The notes under the pieces: generated by a model
What the model saw: the letters and a program-made list of their open reading frames with translations, nothing else
The model's database searches: none
What the model was told of the DNA's origin: nothing
Shown here: piece by piece, positions 42,876-51,632 of the stretch
How the letters are laid out: each line of letters opens with the position of its first letter
Numbering within the stretch: position 1 is the stretch's first letter
NCBI GenBank assembly: GCA_013152385.1
Contig: JAADGL010000055.1
Coordinates: forward strand, 1 to 64,000
Direction of reading: 5' to 3'
Length of the DNA: 64,000 bases
From: Acidobacteriota bacterium
Lineage (GTDB): Bacteria > Acidobacteriota > Holophagae > Thermotomaculales > Thermotomaculaceae
Translations under genes and position numbers: made by a program

Positions 42876-43667
42876 ATGCCCAAAGCCATGCTGGTGGACA
42901 TTACAGAATGCGTTGGGTGCGGGATCTGTGCCAAGGCCTGTAAAAAGGAACAGAAGCTTCCCGGGCCGGTTGGAAAGAAACGGGATTGGGCCAATTATAC
43001 GGTACTTCGCCCGGAAGGGGATGATGTCTATGTCCGGGAACTGTGTATGCACTGTACGGATCCGACCTGTGCCTCGGTTTGCCCGGTCAGTGCACTGCAT
43101 AAAACCCCGGAAGGCCCGGTGGTGTATGATTTTGACCTTTGTATTGGCTGCCGCTACTGTATGATGGCCTGCCCCTTCGGTGTTCCGAAATATGAGTGGC
43201 AGAAACCGATTCCGAGAATCCGCAAATGTATTATGTGCTATGACACAAGGATAAAAAAAGGCTTGCCGACAGCCTGCAGCCAGGCATGCCAGGAAGATGG
43301 CGGCGGCGCCACTTATTTTGGCGAACGGGCGGATTTGCTGGCGGAAGCGCACCGCCGCATTAAAGAAAACCCGGATACCTATGACAATCATGTGTATGGA
43401 GAACATGAAGTTGGCGGTACCAATGTGTTGTTTCTTGCACCCAAGAACAAGCCTTTTAAATCATTGCAGTTTAATACAAAACTTCCGGACGAGGCACTGC
43501 CTGAGTTGACGTGGCAGGTGCTGAACAAGATTCCGGTCATTATCCCTGTCTGGGCAACTTTTCTCACCGGAATGTGGTGGCTGAATAATCGGAAGGTTGA
43601 AGTGGAGGAGAATCAGGGTTCCAAAAAAATCCGTGACGAGAAGCTGGAAGGGGGCGATGATGAGTAA
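42876..43667 (+). CDS. HybA/DsrO-like ferredoxin with four [4Fe-4S] clusters and C-terminal anchor
   Basis: 263 residues. Four Cys sets: CVGCGICAKAC, CMHCTDPTCASVCP, CIGCRYCMMACP and CIMCYDTRIKKGLPTACSQAC (cut as CIMC and CSQAC). This is the electron-transfer subunit of the molybdopterin/hydrogenase/NrfD modules. Unlike HybA or DsrO it has no Tat signal; the protein starts directly with MPKAMLVDITECVGCG. A membrane segment (about 218-238, IPVIIPVWATFLTGMWWL) anchors the C-terminus. The clusters are therefore predicted on the cytoplasmic side. It overlaps the NrfD-type gene by 8 bases. Confidence 0.92.
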   Translation: MPKAMLVDITECVGCGICAKACKKEQKLPGPVGKKRDWANYTVLRPEGDDVYVRELCMHCTDPTCASVCPVSALHKTPEGPVVYDFDLCIGCRYCMMACPFGVPKYEWQKPIPRIRKCIMCYDTRIKKGLPTACSQACQEDGGGATYFGERADLLAEAHRRIKENPDTYDNHVYGEHEVGGTNVLFLAPKNKPFKSLQFNTKLPDEALPELTWQVLNKIPVIIPVWATFLTGMWWLNNRKVEVEENQGSKKIRDEKLEGGDDE

Positions 43668-44823
43668 GCCGAAATTCAAGTTCACATTCTGGCGGGTTGT
43701 GGCGGCGCTGATATTGATTGCCGGTGCGGTGGCAACTTATCAGCGTTTTGTGTACGGATTGGGATATGCGACTCATCTGTCCGATGATTTCCCCTGGGGA
43801 ATCTGGATCGGGTTTGACGTGATTTCCGGTGTGGGACTGGCGGCCGGCGGTTTTACCATTACCGCAATTGTTTATATTTTTAACCTGAAAAAATATCATT
43901 GTATTGTAAAGCCGACAGTGCTGACCGCTTTCATGGGATACGTACTGGTTGGAACCGCTCTGTTGTGGGACCTTGGTAAATACTATGATATCTGGCACCC
44001 GCTGGTGTTCGGAAACCACCATTCGGCTATGTTTGAGCTTGCGGTCTGTGTAATGAGTTATACCGGTGTTCTGGCACTGGAATTTTCTTCCATTGCGCTG
44101 GGTAAATTCAAATGGTTCCGCAAACCGGTGAATTTTCTGAAAAGTACTTATATTGTGCTGGTCATTCTCGGTGTACTGATTTCCACTTTGCATCAGTCTT
44201 CCCTTGGAACACTCTATGTAATTGTTCCTGAAAAGCTGCATCCCCTCTGGTATAGCCGTCTTCTGCCGATTTATTTCTTTTTTACGGCAGTAGGGGCCGG
44301 GTTGAGCATGACGGTTGTGGAATCTTATCTCAGCTGGCGGGGAATGGGCCACGAAGCGCCTCTGCCGGTACTGGCAAATCTGGTGCGGGGGATGGTTGTA
44401 ATTCAGTTAACCTATTTTGTCGCCATGTTTGAGGGCCTGATTGTTAATCATAAACTTGGCTATCTGGTGGACGGCTCGTTTGAATCCGGGATGTGGTGGC
44501 TGGAAATTACACTGTGGGTATTTATTCCGACCATTATTGCGTTTCGCAAGAAATGGCTGGCGACCCGTTTCGGTGTGTTTGCCGCCGGTTTTTCCGGAGT
44601 TCTGGGTTTTCTGATGAATCGTCTGAACGTTTCGATGACGGCATTTCAATGGTCTGCAAAGGTGAAATACATGCCGTCCTGGCAGGAAGTGGCGGTGTCG
44701 GCGTCTTTTGTGGTTGTTTCCTTTATTATTTTCGGCTTTGCCGTGAAATACTTTGATTTGTTCGAAGAAGAGGACCACGAGGGGCATGAATCCATAGAAG
44801 AATCCGCTGTCAAAGCGGTTTAA
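43660..44823 (+). CDS. NrfD/HybB-type quinone-reactive membrane subunit
   Basis: 387 residues with about 10 membrane segments. HybB-like features: FVYGLGYATHLSDDFPWGIW in the first loop, GVGLAAGGFTITA, LWDLGKYYDIWHPLVF, LSTLHQSSLGTLYVI (here ISTLHQSSLGTLY) and GMWWLEITLWVFIP. These proteins exchange electrons between an iron-sulfur subunit and menaquinone. The C-terminus is acidic and His-rich (FEEEDHEGHESIEES). The start is ATG at 43660 (another ATG at 43657), just inside the ferredoxin gene, with GGAAGGGGG upstream. No catalytic molybdopterin or hydrogenase subunit is adjacent, so the redox partner is unknown. Confidence 0.92.
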   Translation: MSKPKFKFTFWRVVAALILIAGAVATYQRFVYGLGYATHLSDDFPWGIWIGFDVISGVGLAAGGFTITAIVYIFNLKKYHCIVKPTVLTAFMGYVLVGTALLWDLGKYYDIWHPLVFGNHHSAMFELAVCVMSYTGVLALEFSSIALGKFKWFRKPVNFLKSTYIVLVILGVLISTLHQSSLGTLYVIVPEKLHPLWYSRLLPIYFFFTAVGAGLSMTVVESYLSWRGMGHEAPLPVLANLVRGMVVIQLTYFVAMFEGLIVNHKLGYLVDGSFESGMWWLEITLWVFIPTIIAFRKKWLATRFGVFAAGFSGVLGFLMNRLNVSMTAFQWSAKVKYMPSWQEVAVSASFVVVSFIIFGFAVKYFDLFEEEDHEGHESIEESAVKAV

Positions 44824-44833
44824 AAAAAGTTGC

Positions 44834-44863
44834 GGGCGCTCCGGTTCGGGGCGCCCTTTTTTT
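44834..44863 (+). terminator. Terminator after the ferredoxin/NrfD genes
   Basis: GGGCGCTCC (44834-44842), loop GGTTC, GGGGCGCCC (44848-44856), then seven T. Strong hairpin with one G-T pair. Confidence 0.9.
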
Positions 44864-44877
44864 GAAGGGGGGTTCCC

Positions 44878-46464
44878 ATGAACCCATTGCAGAACATTAC
44901 ATCAATCCGGCTGAAAATATTTATTATTATTGCGGTTTCCATTACCTTTGCCTTTCTTGCATTCGATCTGATTATGTTGAAGCACCAGCAGAATATTTAT
45001 ATTGAAGATTTGATGTTTAATACACATTCCGTTGCGGATACAATTCTGAAATCATTGGAACAGGATATGATGGCGGACAATACAACCAGTATCAACAAAA
45101 CCCTCTTTGCAATCGGAAAACAGGAAATTATCAAGGAATTGAGAATTTACAATCACAAAGGCGAAGTTCGTTCTTCCATGATTCCGGATGAAGTGGGGCA
45201 TGTGCAATTTTCCAGAGCCAAATCCCGTCAATGTACCATTTGTCACAAGAATGGAAACGGGCCGAACCGCGACAAAAATATGCTGACTTACAATGTTGAT
45301 TTTAAAGATACCTGTATAACGTATGTAATTGTTCCCATTCAAAACCAGGGGAGGTGTTCCAGTGCGGCATGTCATGCCCACAGCCCGTCCCAGAAAATTC
45401 TGGGATTTCTCAATATGGGAGTTTGCAGGAAACGCCTTCAGGCTTCCATTCACAAAAGCCAGGTTCAAATTCTTCTGGTTTCTCTTCTTTTTATTCTTCT
45501 TCTTCCGGGATTGATAATGCTGTTCCTGAAAAAGCATGTGTCTCAGCCGTTGCGTCAGCTTCTGAAGAGTACCCGGCAGATTACAAAAGGAGATCTCGAC
45601 TGCAAAGTAAACATTGTCAGCCGGGATGAGGTGGGACAGCTGGCCCTTTCCTTTAATAAAATGCTGGAACGCCTTGTTGCTTTCAAAACAGAGATTGAGG
45701 GGTGGAATGAAGAGTTGGAAGAACGGGTGAACCGGAAAACGGCACAGTTGAAAGAGGCTCAGAAACAGATTATTCAGGCAGAAAAGATGTCATCCCTCGG
45801 ACGGCTGGCGGCTGTAATTGCCCATGAAATCAATAATCCGATATCCGGTTTAATTGTTTTTATCAATCTGTTGCAAAAAACGATGGACAAAGAATCATTC
45901 AGCGAGGCAGACCGGATGAAGGTAATAAAAAGGCTGGGTATAATGGAAACGGAAGCAAAACGCTGCGGGCATATTGTATCCGAGCTCCTGTCTTTTTCCA
46001 GGGCGGAACATAAAATGGTGGACTGCAATATTTCTGAAATTATTGTTCGTTCGGTTTCAATTCTGAAATTCAAAACCAAAGATAAACAGATTGGCCTGAA
46101 CCTCGAAATTGAACCGGACATTCCGGTGATCCGGTGTGATCCGGGGAAAGTTCAGCAACTTATTATGAATTTGGTTCAAAATGCCATTGATGCGTTGCCT
46201 CAGGGGGGAGAAATTGACATTTCTGCCAGCTATTTGAAAGAAAAAGAGCAGTTGAAACTGGTGGTTCATGACAATGGGATAGGAATACCGTCAGAGTTTC
46301 TGCCGCATATTTTTGAGCCTTTTTATTCATCCAAAGACAACGGTCAGAGTGTGGGAATCGGCTTGTTTGTGGTGTATGGGGTCGTTCATCAGCACAATGG
46401 CGTTATTGATGTTCAAAGTACCGAGGGGGAAGGGACAACTTTTACCATTTTGCTCCCTGCGTAG
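44878..46464 (+). CDS. Sensor histidine kinase with putative diheme-type periplasmic domain
   Basis: 528 residues. Membrane segments at about 12-33 and 197-217 enclose an extracytoplasmic domain with CTICH (119-123, CxxCH) and CSSAACH (160-166, CxxxxCH), the two heme-c attachment patterns found together in cytochrome c3-type proteins. HAMP (about 218-270), coiled coil, phosphoacceptor His316 in VIAHEINNP, and an ATPase domain with MNLVQNAIDALP, DNGIGIP and VGIGLFVVYGV follow. It probably senses redox state at the membrane and phosphorylates the NtrC-type protein encoded next. Heme binding is inferred from motifs only; zinc or disulfide use is possible. The ATG follows GAAGGGGGG. Confidence 0.9.
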   Translation: MNPLQNITSIRLKIFIIIAVSITFAFLAFDLIMLKHQQNIYIEDLMFNTHSVADTILKSLEQDMMADNTTSINKTLFAIGKQEIIKELRIYNHKGEVRSSMIPDEVGHVQFSRAKSRQCTICHKNGNGPNRDKNMLTYNVDFKDTCITYVIVPIQNQGRCSSAACHAHSPSQKILGFLNMGVCRKRLQASIHKSQVQILLVSLLFILLLPGLIMLFLKKHVSQPLRQLLKSTRQITKGDLDCKVNIVSRDEVGQLALSFNKMLERLVAFKTEIEGWNEELEERVNRKTAQLKEAQKQIIQAEKMSSLGRLAAVIAHEINNPISGLIVFINLLQKTMDKESFSEADRMKVIKRLGIMETEAKRCGHIVSELLSFSRAEHKMVDCNISEIIVRSVSILKFKTKDKQIGLNLEIEPDIPVIRCDPGKVQQLIMNLVQNAIDALPQGGEIDISASYLKEKEQLKLVVHDNGIGIPSEFLPHIFEPFYSSKDNGQSVGIGLFVVYGVVHQHNGVIDVQSTEGEGTTFTILLPA

Positions 46465-46559
46465 GGAATCCTGGAAGGAGGGGACAGGAATTTATGATAG
46501 ACTTTTCGGGAGAATGCCGGACCGGGAGCTGAAACGATACGTCTAAATCGGAGGCCTGA

Positions 46560-47906
46560 ATGAATGAAAATGTAAAAATACTGATTGTGGATGATGAACT
46601 GATTGTCCGGGAATCCATGAAGGGCTGGCTGGAAGAAGACGGCTATCACGTGGAAGTGGCGGAAACGGCGGAGGCTGCCCTGGGAATGATTGGCGAAAAA
46701 GAATTTGATATGGCTTTTGTGGATATCAAAATGCCGGGTATTGATGGAATTGAGCTGCTGAAACGTTTGAAAGATCAATATTCCACCATTGATGTGGTGA
46801 TGATGACGGCTTATGCTTCAGTGGACAATGCTGTGGAGGCAATGAAAGTCGGAGCATACGACTATCTGACAAAGCCTTTTGATCCGGATTATGTTTCCAT
46901 GATGGTGAGAAAGATTATCGCACGGCGCCAGCTTGAGCAGGAAAATGTAAGGTTGAAAGAAAATATCGAGACCGCTTTGAAGCATGTGCATATTATCGGA
47001 GAAAGCCCGGCAATCAAGGCAATTCTGAAACAGGTGGAAGAAGTGGCGGTTTCCGATACTTCTGTTCTTATTGGTGGCGAAAGCGGTACCGGTAAAGAAA
47101 TGGTAGCCCGGGCGATTCACTATGCCAGTCCCAGGCGCTTTGAGCCGCTGGTTGTGGTCAGTTGCGGTGCTTTGCCTGAAGGGCTGGTGGAAAGCGAACT
47201 TTTCGGCTATGAGCGGGGTGCCTTTACCGGTGCTTTTTATAAGAAAAAAGGAAAATTCGAGGCGGCGAACGGAGGCACATTGTTCCTTGATGAAATCGGG
47301 GAGTTAAATGCCAAAATGCAGGTGGATCTGCTTCGGGTTCTTCAGGAACGCGAAATTACCCGGATCGGCAGCAACAAGAGTATTAAAGTTGATTTCCGGG
47401 TTCTGGCTGCGTCCAACCGGAATCTCAAAGAGATGGTGGAAGAGGGGACATTCAGAGAGGATTTGTTTTATCGCCTGAATGTTTTTAATATTCATGTGCC
47501 GCCTCTTCGGGAACGAGTGGAAGATATCCCGTTGCTTGTGGAATATTTTATTTCCATGCTTCGGAGACAAACCGGCAAACAGGTAGAAGGAATTACGGCC
47601 CAGGCATTGAATAAGTTGAAGCAGCATGGCTGGCCCGGGAATGTCAGGGAGCTTCAAAACGCGGTGGAACGGGCTTTTGTGACGGCAAAGGGGAAGCTTA
47701 TTACCACGGAAGAGCTGGCCTTCCTTGCGCCTGAAAAAATACCGGTTGTTACTTCTCCGTCCCTTTCACTGGCTGAGATTGAGAAAATGCACATTGAGAA
47801 TGTGTTGAAGGAATGCGATTACAACATCTCCATGGGGGCAAAGGTACTTGGAATTGACCGTACCACCCTCTACAACAAGATGAAGAAGTATGGCATCGAA
47901 AAGTGA
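46560..47906 (+). CDS. NtrC-family sigma-54-dependent response regulator
   Basis: 448 residues. Receiver (1-120; acidic ILIVDDE, phospho-Asp in AFVDIKMPG, Lys in YLTKPFD), AAA+ domain (about 140-370; Walker A GGESGTGKE, the sigma-54 contact loop GAFTGA, Walker B GTLFLDEIGE, and GNVRELQNAVERA) and a Fis-type helix-turn-helix at the end (NISMGAKVLGIDRTTLYNKM). It must act through sigma-54 and is the natural activator of the promoters at 40553 and 42085. The upstream gap of 95 bases after the kinase holds no terminator. It overlaps the archaemetzincin gene by 17 bases. Confidence 0.95.
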   Translation: MNENVKILIVDDELIVRESMKGWLEEDGYHVEVAETAEAALGMIGEKEFDMAFVDIKMPGIDGIELLKRLKDQYSTIDVVMMTAYASVDNAVEAMKVGAYDYLTKPFDPDYVSMMVRKIIARRQLEQENVRLKENIETALKHVHIIGESPAIKAILKQVEEVAVSDTSVLIGGESGTGKEMVARAIHYASPRRFEPLVVVSCGALPEGLVESELFGYERGAFTGAFYKKKGKFEAANGGTLFLDEIGELNAKMQVDLLRVLQEREITRIGSNKSIKVDFRVLAASNRNLKEMVEEGTFREDLFYRLNVFNIHVPPLRERVEDIPLLVEYFISMLRRQTGKQVEGITAQALNKLKQHGWPGNVRELQNAVERAFVTAKGKLITTEELAFLAPEKIPVVTSPSLSLAEIEKMHIENVLKECDYNISMGAKVLGIDRTTLYNKMKKYGIEK

Positions 47907-48435
47907 AGAGAAGATTATTCTTGCGCCTGTACATTTTCCCAAAGAGATTCTGAGTCGGCATCTTTTTGAAACGTTGGAGACGATCTTTAAACGTCCGGTG
48001 TATATTGCATCTCCAAAACTGGATTTGCATCCGTTTTTTGACCCGGCCCGGGACCAGTATCAATCCACTGCCATTTTAAAACACTTCATCAAGACCACAC
48101 CCCGGGGAGAGAGCAAGATTTGTCTATTGGTTAAAGAAGACCTTTTTATTCCCGTTCTGACATTTGTTTTCGGGGAAGCACACATGTACGGGCAATTTGC
48201 CATTGTCTCCTCCCACCGCCTGCGGGAACAATTCTACATGCGGGAAGAGAATCTGAAACTCCTGGAACAGCGTTTGTTGAAAGAAATTGTTCACGAATTG
48301 GGCCACACATTCGGTCTGGTTCACTGCATGGATGACAGATGTGTTATGCACAATTCATACACGGTTGAAGATACCGACCATAAAAACGTTTATCCCTGTG
48401 AAGTTTGTTTTGCAAAACTGGACGAAGTCCTCTGA
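47890..48435 (+). CDS. amzA: Archaemetzincin-family zinc metalloprotease
   Basis: 181 residues. Active site HELGHTFGLVHC, then CVMHNS and a distal CEVC, the HEXXHXXGXXHCX4CXM...CXXC signature of archaemetzincins, which bind a catalytic and a structural zinc. Physiological substrates are unknown. The ATG lies within the end of the response-regulator gene, so the two are translationally coupled; whether this metalloprotease belongs to the sigma-54 system is an open question. Confidence 0.92.
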   Translation: MASKSEEKIILAPVHFPKEILSRHLFETLETIFKRPVYIASPKLDLHPFFDPARDQYQSTAILKHFIKTTPRGESKICLLVKEDLFIPVLTFVFGEAHMYGQFAIVSSHRLREQFYMREENLKLLEQRLLKEIVHELGHTFGLVHCMDDRCVMHNSYTVEDTDHKNVYPCEVCFAKLDEVL

Positions 48436-48648
48436 ATCGGGGGTGTCCTGTTATTGATCGTTATAGCCGTTGACGTATGATGGATATTGTATGGTTTTGC
48501 GTCCGCAGGGATACCGTCTGTGTTTTAATCATATTTTTTTATGAGGGAGGTAGGAATTACAGTAAACGATTTTTTTCGGTTTAACGGTTCCTGGGGGCCA
48601 GGCGCCTGCTATGGGTTTGAAACAGCTTCAAAGGGGGTGGGTGCAAAC

Positions 48649-48677
48649 TTGACGGAAGGCGGATCCTGGGGTATTCT
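48649..48677 (+). promoter_or_regulatory. Sigma-70-type promoter of the HD-GYP gene
   Basis: TTGACG (48649-48654), 17 bases, TATTCT (48672-48677). The predicted start is at about 48684, at the AAGGTGG ribosome binding site. The rest of 48436-48648 holds only a 10-bp palindrome CAGGCGCCTG (48599-48608). Confidence 0.5.
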
Positions 48678-48695
48678 CTTGATAAAGGTGGCAAT

Positions 48696-50234
48696 ATGAG
48701 TGAATTGAAAATGGAAGGTTATGTCAAGGATTTTAAGCGGGTGCTTCTCTCCTGCATGGAATTGAACCATTCCACAAAGGCGTTGTTGTATGTTTTGGAC
48801 TTACAGACCGGGGATTATCGTCTGGCAGCCTATTACGGGTACTTGAAGCAGACTCCGGAGATGGCAGTTTATGAACTGGACCATCCGCTGATTCATCTGT
48901 TGATGCGAAAAAGGAATCCGTTTATTGTCAATGACTTAACAAACTTTTCGGAATTGGAGAAGCATTTCAGTACTTTTGATCTGAAGAATGCGCAGGTTAC
49001 GCCTATTTACATGATGGACCGGATTATTGCATTTATTGAAGAGCGAAATCGGGCGGGTGGCGAAGATTATGATGAGGCCACGATGCGGAATGCCATGCGG
49101 GTGGCAGCCGATATGGAAGTACATCTGGAGGCTTTTTTCGGAAAATCGAAAAAAAAGCCGGGGCATGGGCCGGAAGAAGAAATGGGCAGGTCATATCAGT
49201 ATTTTTTAGTAAAGTTTGCTTCGTTCCGGCGTTATCTTCCGATTATCAGCAGCCATTTTCAGGATTCGGTGGTTTTTTTGAAACCCAGTGTGAAATTCGA
49301 CGCCATTGTGTTGAATGTTACCATTAACGAAAAAAGTATTAATTTTGTGTACAGTGTGCATCCTCTGGCGGAAAAAAGCAGAAAGATGCTGTCCGATTCA
49401 TTGGCGGATTTTTTCCCTTTTCTGGGTTCGGGAGACAACATCACTTCTCACTTTTTTGTGGAAAAAATGTCATCCGAAGAGGCGTATGAGGGACAGGCGG
49501 AAACGTATTACACGATGAATGTGCTGGAACGGGACAGCTTCTCCGCTTATCTTTGTGCGATTCGCTTTTCTCCCGATTATTTTGAGGGGGAAGAGGTGGC
49601 GGCACTTTCCCGTTTCAGCCGGATTTTTTCAACCTTCCTTTCCCAGATTATCCGGGAATACCGCTGTTTTGACACCTATATCGGATTGATTCTGAATCTG
49701 CTGGAGCTCTCCAAATCATCCGGATATAATTTCCGCATTCATGCTCTGAATACGGCAAAATACGCAAGAGCCATCGCGGAGGCGTTTACCGATGATCTGG
49801 ACCTGGTGGACGCGATTACGGTGGCGGCACTGCTTCACGATATCGGAATACTTTTGATTGATCCGGAATTGTTTGAGAAAGATTCCGTGATCAACATTAC
49901 CGATTTTGAGAAGGTAAAGACACATACCCAGGTTTGTATGTCGTTTCTTGAGAAAATCAGAGTCCCCAAAGATATTCGGAAGATGATAAAATTCCATCAT
50001 GAGCGGGTGGACGGAACCGGCTATCCGGAAGGACTGGAAGGCGAGGAAATTCCTCTCGGTTCCCGGATTATCGCGGTGGCGGAAGCTTTTGAGGTGATGA
50101 CCGGGAAAACCGGTTACCGGAAGTCCATGCCGGTTGAGGACGCCGTTAAAGAAATTGTGGCACAGCAGGACAAGCAGTTTGATCGGAAGATTGTGGAGAC
50201 GCTGGAGAAGATTCTCGGCAAGAAAAAAAAGTAA
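48696..50234 (+). CDS. HD-GYP-domain protein with GAF-like N-terminus
   Basis: 512 residues. The N-terminal 150 residues look GAF-like (ALLYVLDLQTGDYRLAAYYG, then FIVNDLT). A middle region (150-320) is unrecognised. The C-terminal HD-GYP domain (about 345-510) has ALLHDIGILLID for the HD pair and HHERVDGTGYPEGLEGEEIP for the HHE and GYP motifs. HD-GYP proteins hydrolyse cyclic di-GMP. It stands just upstream of smpB with 16 bases between. The input signal is unknown. Confidence 0.9.
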   Translation: MSELKMEGYVKDFKRVLLSCMELNHSTKALLYVLDLQTGDYRLAAYYGYLKQTPEMAVYELDHPLIHLLMRKRNPFIVNDLTNFSELEKHFSTFDLKNAQVTPIYMMDRIIAFIEERNRAGGEDYDEATMRNAMRVAADMEVHLEAFFGKSKKKPGHGPEEEMGRSYQYFLVKFASFRRYLPIISSHFQDSVVFLKPSVKFDAIVLNVTINEKSINFVYSVHPLAEKSRKMLSDSLADFFPFLGSGDNITSHFFVEKMSSEEAYEGQAETYYTMNVLERDSFSAYLCAIRFSPDYFEGEEVAALSRFSRIFSTFLSQIIREYRCFDTYIGLILNLLELSKSSGYNFRIHALNTAKYARAIAEAFTDDLDLVDAITVAALLHDIGILLIDPELFEKDSVINITDFEKVKTHTQVCMSFLEKIRVPKDIRKMIKFHHERVDGTGYPEGLEGEEIPLGSRIIAVAEAFEVMTGKTGYRKSMPVEDAVKEIVAQQDKQFDRKIVETLEKILGKKKK

Positions 50235-50250
50235 GCAGTGAGAAAATTAA

Positions 50251-50712
50251 ATGGGTACAACGATTGCAAGAAATAAGAAAGCACGACACGACTATTTTAT
50301 TGAAGACACCATGGAGGCGGGTATCGTTCTTGTGGGAACTGAGGTAAAATCCTGCCGGGAGGGCAGGGCCAGTTTCAAAGATGCGTACTGTGACTTTATC
50401 GGCGGGGAACTTTATCTTCTGCAAATGCATATTTCTCCTTATACCCATGCTTCTCCCCAGTTGAATCATGACCCGGAACGGCCCCGGAAGTTGTTGCTTC
50501 ATAAACGGGAACTGCGGCATCTTCTGGGAAAAATCAAGGAGAAAGGGCTGACGGTGGTTCCTCTTGCCATTTATTTGAAAAATAACAAGATTAAAGTGGA
50601 AATTGCTCTGGCGAAGGGTAAGAAACAGTACGATAAACGGGAAACAATTAAAAAACGGGATGTGGACCGGCAGCTTAGGGCGGCTGTAAAAAACCGTTTT
50701 TCCGGCCATTGA
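50251..50712 (+). CDS. smpB: SsrA-binding protein SmpB
   Basis: 153 residues. Partner of tmRNA in ribosome rescue. Family features: [38 protein letters not shown] and the basic C-terminal tail [16 protein letters not shown], which enters the mRNA channel. No tmRNA gene is seen in this window. Confidence 0.97.
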   Translation: MGTTIARNKKARHDYFIEDTMEAGIVLVGTEVKSCREGRASFKDAYCDFIGGELYLLQMHISPYTHASPQLNHDPERPRKLLLHKRELRHLLGKIKEKGLTVVPLAIYLKNNKIKVEIALAKGKKQYDKRETIKKRDVDRQLRAAVKNRFSGH

Positions 50713-50732
50713 TTCGCAGCCGGGAGATTCTC

Positions 50733-51632
50733 ATGGTGAAATTCTTTTATAAAAATCAGATTCGCACGGATGACCGCTTCCGTTTTCACAGGGGAGATGT
50801 GCCGGGAAACCTTGTCCGTTCCGTTGAGCGGGAGGGGATTTTACTTCCGCTGATTGCCGTAGCGGGAGAACAGCCGCTCCTTGTGGACGGATACCGCCGC
50901 TTTGATCTTCTTTCGGAAGGGGATTCGGTTCCGGTCCGGCAGATGCGGGATGAGGATGCGGCTGTCCGGGCCGCAGTTGAATTGAATATGCTGGCCTCCC
51001 CGTATTCTGAAATGGAAAAGGCCGGAATCGTTGCCGTTGTCCATGAAAACGCATGGATGCCGGAGAGAGAAATTCTGGATAAACTGCTGCCCCGTCTCGG
51101 CCTCAAAGGCTGTCAGTCTGTCCTGGAAAACTGTATCAACGTGGTAGATGGGCTGTCCTCCGTTCTTTTAAATGTTCTGATGGCGAAGAAAGCACCTCTG
51201 AAATTTGCGGCCCGTCTGGCAGGGGAATTTCCGGAGGAACAGGCGGCACTGGCAGGTTTTTTCTCCGGCCGGCGCTTCAGTTTATCGCAGATGATTCAGG
51301 CCTATGACTTGCTGGTTCCGATACGGAAACGGGACGGAGCGACAATTTCCGTCATTATTGAAAAGCTGAAAGAAACAAAGGGGGATGTAATAGATGCGCT
51401 GCAGCGGATGCGGTTTCCCAAAACAACCGGAATTCGGATGAAACTGGGCGCATTGTTGCTTCCGTATCGGGAGAAATTGTCTTTTCCGCCGGATTTTGAG
51501 GGGGACGCATTCCGTTTTTCATGCCGCTTGAAGAGTCCGGAACAGGCTGTCGATTGTGCCCGGCTTTTGCATGAAATTTCGCAGGATTCTTCACTGTTCC
51601 GCTTTCTTTCGGAGTATCTTGATAATGATTGA
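50733..51632 (+). CDS. ParB-like protein coupled to the photoproduct-lyase-like gene
   Basis: 299 residues. The N-terminal segment carries a ParB/Srx-type motif (LVDGYRRFDLLSEGDSVPVRQM) followed by a helical region like the ParB helix-turn-helix (VELNMLASPYSEMEKAGIV). The C-terminal half is helical and unrecognised. It is not a chromosome-partitioning ParB: there is no ParA and the N-terminal Arg motif is weak. The ATG at 50733 follows GGGAGA. It overlaps the next gene by 8 bases, implying coupled production. Role unknown. Confidence 0.7.
   Translation: MVKFFYKNQIRTDDRFRFHRGDVPGNLVRSVEREGILLPLIAVAGEQPLLVDGYRRFDLLSEGDSVPVRQMRDEDAAVRAAVELNMLASPYSEMEKAGIVAVVHENAWMPEREILDKLLPRLGLKGCQSVLENCINVVDGLSSVLLNVLMAKKAPLKFAARLAGEFPEEQAALAGFFSGRRFSLSQMIQAYDLLVPIRKRDGATISVIIEKLKETKGDVIDALQRMRFPKTTGIRMKLGALLLPYREKLSFPPDFEGDAFRFSCRLKSPEQAVDCARLLHEISQDSSLFRFLSEYLDND

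Noticed and set aside
48588-48608. GG-N10-GC pattern before the HD-GYP gene
   Set aside because: The flanks do not match TGGCA or TTGC, and the region is a GC-rich palindrome.
48541-48699. 52-codon open frame ending in an ATGA overlap with the HD-GYP start
   Set aside because: The frame is open and Gly-rich, but it has no ribosome binding site and contains the probable promoter of the next gene. Conservation in relatives would be needed to accept it.
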